A stretch of DNA of 64,000 nucleotides, taken from assembly GCF_040689395.1 (NCBI RefSeq), contig NZ_JBFAZX010000024.1, positions 1-64,000 on the forward strand, read 5' to 3'. Each line of letters opens with the position of its first letter. Position 1 is the first letter of the stretch. A program made the position numbers and the translations under genes. Below the pieces are notes generated by a model. That model made no database searches, was not told where the DNA came from, and was given only the letters and a program-made list of their open reading frames with translations. Below, in pieces: positions 61,678 to 64,000 of this stretch. The DNA comes from Dactylosporangium sp040689395. GTDB lineage: Bacteria; Actinomycetota; Actinomycetes; Mycobacteriales; Micromonosporaceae.

Positions 61678-62982
61678 TCATCGGATCCGCTCCGTCCCGA
61701 ACCCGGCGCCGGACGTCCGGCCCCGCAACAGCATCGCCACGCCGAACGCGGTCAGCGTCAGCGCGAACACCACCAGTGCACCGGCCAGCCCGAGGATGCC
61801 GGCGACGAATCCCAGCAGAAGCGCGCCAACGGGAACCAGACCGCCCCAGGCCACGACGTACAGGCTCATCACCCGTCCCCGGCTCCCCTCCGCTACTGCG
61901 GACTGAAGAATCACGTTCAGCCTCGTCATGATCGAGAAATTCAACGCGGCCGCGAGGACCGCCAAGGCGAGTAGAAGGACGAAATTGGTCGTGATCGCCA
62001 TCGCGGCCACCGCGACCGAGGTGACGACCATCTGGACCGCTACCTGCCGCACGCGGGGAACGGTCTTTCCGGAACTCGCCGCCAGAGCGCCCACGACCGC
62101 GCCTAATCCGGTCGCGCCGACCAGCAGCGTGAACTCCGTGTCTCCCCCGCCGAGCACGTCGTAGGCGAACACGGGCAGCTGCGCGACGTAGGTGGTGCCG
62201 AATATGGACGTCATCGCGACCATGACCAGCACTTGGAGCGCCGGCGGTCGTTCCCGTACATGTGCCAGTCCCTGCCTGATGCTGCGCCACGTCCGTTCCC
62301 CACCCTTGAGCAACGGCTGCGGTGCCAGTCGAAGCCGCCGGATGATCGTGGCGGCGAGCAGACTCGTCGCGGCGTACACCGCGAACACCGGAGCGGCACC
62401 CCACACCACGAGCAGTGGGGTGGCCAGGACGGGGCCGACCACTCTGGCGACGTTCAGGCTCGCCGACTGCAAGCCGACCGCACTCGCCAGATCATCCGGT
62501 GGCACCGCACCCGCCACGATCGCCTGCGCCGACGGCGCACCGATCGCCAGGAGGGTTCCGAGGCCGAAGGCGAAGCCGTAGATCAAGGGCAGCCGCACCG
62601 CGCCACCGCTGAGTGCGAGGTAGCCGGCCAGAACCGCACACATCACGCTGATCGCGGCCTGGCTGTACGCCACGACCTTCGCCCGCCGATACCGGTCGGC
62701 CACCACGCCCGCCCAGGGCGCGATGAGGAACAGCGGGATCAGGTTGAAGAAGTACAGTAACCCCAGCTCCAGCGACCCGTTGTGAGCAATTCGCGCGGTG
62801 AGCCATTGCAACGAGACAGAGGCCATCCAGAAGCCGAGCTGCGTCACGCAGAAGCTCAACCAGAACCCGCGGAACGGCGGGTGCCGCAGGCTTCGCAGCC
62901 GCCCGTGGCTGGGTAACCGAGATCGGGTCGGAGGCGGCCGGTCGCCCGGCCGCCCGTCGCCGGACGCCTCAGCGCTTTCCAT
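61678..62982 (-). CDS. MFS transporter, DHA3-like
   Basis: The 434-residue protein has a hydrophilic N-terminus, about 12 spans, motif A GVVADRYRRAKVVAYSQ and an RGRVMSLYVVAWGG loop. It is convergent with iclR (26 bases apart) and lies between the binding-protein gene and the regulator. The substrate is unknown. Confidence 0.88.
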   Translation of the reverse strand: MESAEASGDGRPGDRPPPTRSRLPSHGRLRSLRHPPFRGFWLSFCVTQLGFWMASVSLQWLTARIAHNGSLELGLLYFFNLIPLFLIAPWAGVVADRYRRAKVVAYSQAAISVMCAVLAGYLALSGGAVRLPLIYGFAFGLGTLLAIGAPSAQAIVAGAVPPDDLASAVGLQSASLNVARVVGPVLATPLLVVWGAAPVFAVYAATSLLAATIIRRLRLAPQPLLKGGERTWRSIRQGLAHVRERPPALQVLVMVAMTSIFGTTYVAQLPVFAYDVLGGGDTEFTLLVGATGLGAVVGALAASSGKTVPRVRQVAVQMVVTSVAVAAMAITTNFVLLLALAVLAAALNFSIMTRLNVILQSAVAEGSRGRVMSLYVVAWGGLVPVGALLLGFVAGILGLAGALVVFALTLTAFGVAMLLRGRTSGAGFGTERIR

Positions 62983-63033
62983 CGCGGTCAGCCGTCAGTC
63001 GGACCCGCCCGGCCGAACTGGCCCGGTATGCGC

Positions 63034-63091
63034 GCCGGCCGAGCGGCGACACCGCACACAGAGCAACCCTGTGCGGCGTCGCCAGGCCGGC
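63034..63091 (-). terminator. Stem-loop terminator behind the solute-binding protein gene
   Basis: GCCGGCC...GGCGACACCGCACA pairs with TGTGCGGCGTCGCC...GCCGGC, with one mismatch and a small bulge, and a loop of about 11 bases. It starts 30 bases after the binding-protein stop on the minus strand and separates it from the MFS gene. Confidence 0.75.
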
Positions 63092-63120
63092 GTGCTGTCG
63101 GCCGATACCGGCGAACTCGC

Positions 63121-64000
63121 CTACTTCTCGAGCCACAGGTACGCCGGCTGATAGTCGACGGGGTTGCCGTGGTCGGCTTTGAAGCCATGAGCCTTCGGCT
63201 TGGTAATCACAGAGAAGACGGCTCCCCAGTTCCACAACATCGGGAGGTCCTTCGCGAGCTCTGCTTCAAACCTGGCGTATCCGGCCTTACGCTCATCGAG
63301 ATTCAGGGTCGACCGGGCATCCAACAATGCCTTGTCCGCGGCCGCGCTGCAGTAGCTGAACACGTTCTGAGTCTTTGGTCCGTTGCAGGTGAACGCCGGG
63401 TAATAGGCCACGTCAGGTTCAGACCCGCTCCTCGTCCAGCAGGCGATCTGATAGTCGCCGGCGTATACCTGGCTAACGAATTTCCCGACGTCTGGCGTGT
63501 CGAGCGTCACCGTCATCCCCGCCTGGGTGAAGAGGCTCTGCAGAGTTTCGGCGAGTCGTCGCGCCTGCGCCGCCGAATGACAGCTCAGGGTGAACGCCAG
63601 CTGGCCGCCATGCTCGGCCTTGTACTCGTTCACCAGCGCCCGGGCGCCGTCCACGTTGAACTCCGGCCACTTGGTCGTACCGGTATACCAGTACGATCCT
63701 TCGATGAAGGGACCCTTCATCGCGGGCATCTTCCCCTGGAACTGGGTCTGATTCAGCGCGTTGTAGTCGATCGCCATCGCGACGGCCTTACGCAAACGCA
63801 CGTCGTCGAACGGCGGCCTGTTCATTTGAAAGCCTACGCCGACGCCACCCACTCCGCCCTTCGGCGAGTGGAGCCGCGCGATGTCGGTATTCTGAGCAGC
63901 CCAGTTGATTTCGAGCGGCTCGCCAAGCCATGCCGCTTCGAGTTGGCCTCCGGTGAAGGCGGCTCGCCGAGTTTCGGTGTCGCTCATGGGCAGCTCTTGG
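63121..64000 (-). CDS. Solute-binding protein, family 5, C-terminal part (runs off the window)
   Basis: The frame is open to base 64000, so the N-terminus with signal peptide and lipobox lies outside. About 293 residues remain and show the family 5 landmark GFQMNRPPFDDVRLRKAVAMAIDY and a C-terminal lobe ending DYQPAYLWLEK. It probably supplies substrate to the DppBCDF importer at 56754-60779, although the MFS and iclR genes lie between. Confidence 0.88.
   Translation of the reverse strand, partial: QELPMSDTETRRAAFTGGQLEAAWLGEPLEINWAAQNTDIARLHSPKGGVGGVGVGFQMNRPPFDDVRLRKAVAMAIDYNALNQTQFQGKMPAMKGPFIEGSYWYTGTTKWPEFNVDGARALVNEYKAEHGGQLAFTLSCHSAAQARRLAETLQSLFTQAGMTVTLDTPDVGKFVSQVYAGDYQIACWTRSGSEPDVAYYPAFTCNGPKTQNVFSYCSAAADKALLDARSTLNLDERKAGYARFEAELAKDLPMLWNWGAVFSVITKPKAHGFKADHGNPVDYQPAYLWLEK

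Overview
The window is a high-GC (roughly 70% or more by eye) actinomycete chromosome segment. It has GTG/TTG starts, 4-nt stop/start overlaps, LAL-type regulators and MmyB-type XRE regulators. A Micromonosporaceae-like host would fit, but nothing here proves the genus. I see no rRNA, tRNA, CRISPR array or insertion-sequence transposase.

Region 1 (about 1-21.6 kb, possibly to 24 kb) is a nonribosomal peptide cluster running off the left edge. On the minus strand lie an argininosuccinate-synthase-like enzyme with a degenerate ATP loop, an aldo/keto reductase, a sulfotransferase and the start of cysD (sulfate activation). On the plus strand lie a free-standing A-PCP-reductase protein, a LysE exporter, an MbtH protein, a C-A-PCP-C-A-PCP-TE synthetase, an MFS exporter, a C-A-PCP synthetase and two paired acyl-CoA-dehydrogenase-like proteins. 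A simple reading is that one acid is activated and reduced to an aldehyde (A-PCP-R), reduced to an alcohol (AKR) and sulfated (sulfotransferase with CysD-derived PAPS), while the other synthetases build a short peptide released by the thioesterase. An MFS pump and a divergent XRE/MmyB regulator follow.

Region 2 (24-29.6 kb) holds a secreted GH18 chitinase, a TetR regulator with a C-terminal zinc finger, an NmrA-type oxidoreductase, an MFS pump and a scar where fragments of a luciferase-like monooxygenase and an XRE/MmyB regulator abut.

Region 3 (29.7-42.4 kb) has a six-gene minus-strand operon: an oligopeptide-type ABC importer, an alpha/beta hydrolase and a 2-oxoglutarate oxygenase. A luciferase-like monooxygenase is divergent to it. 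A sarcosine-oxidase-like flavoenzyme, a 148-bp inverted-repeat element, two alpha/beta hydrolases and a quinone-reductase-like enzyme follow.

Region 4 (42.5-49 kb) has two tandem LAL-type regulators, one lacking its DNA-binding domain, and a SpoIIE/RsbU phosphatase.

Region 5 (49-64 kb) is catabolic. A four-gene, fully overlapping operon (MaoC hydratase, family III CoA-transferase, MmgE/PrpD protein, CitE-type lyase) looks like a C5-dicarboxylate (itaconate/mesaconate-type) route. Opposite it are an acyl-CoA dehydrogenase, a cupin and a methionine aminopeptidase. A dipeptide-type ABC importer operon lies under a divergent IclR regulator with a candidate operator between them. An MFS transporter and the C-terminal part of a solute-binding protein end the window.
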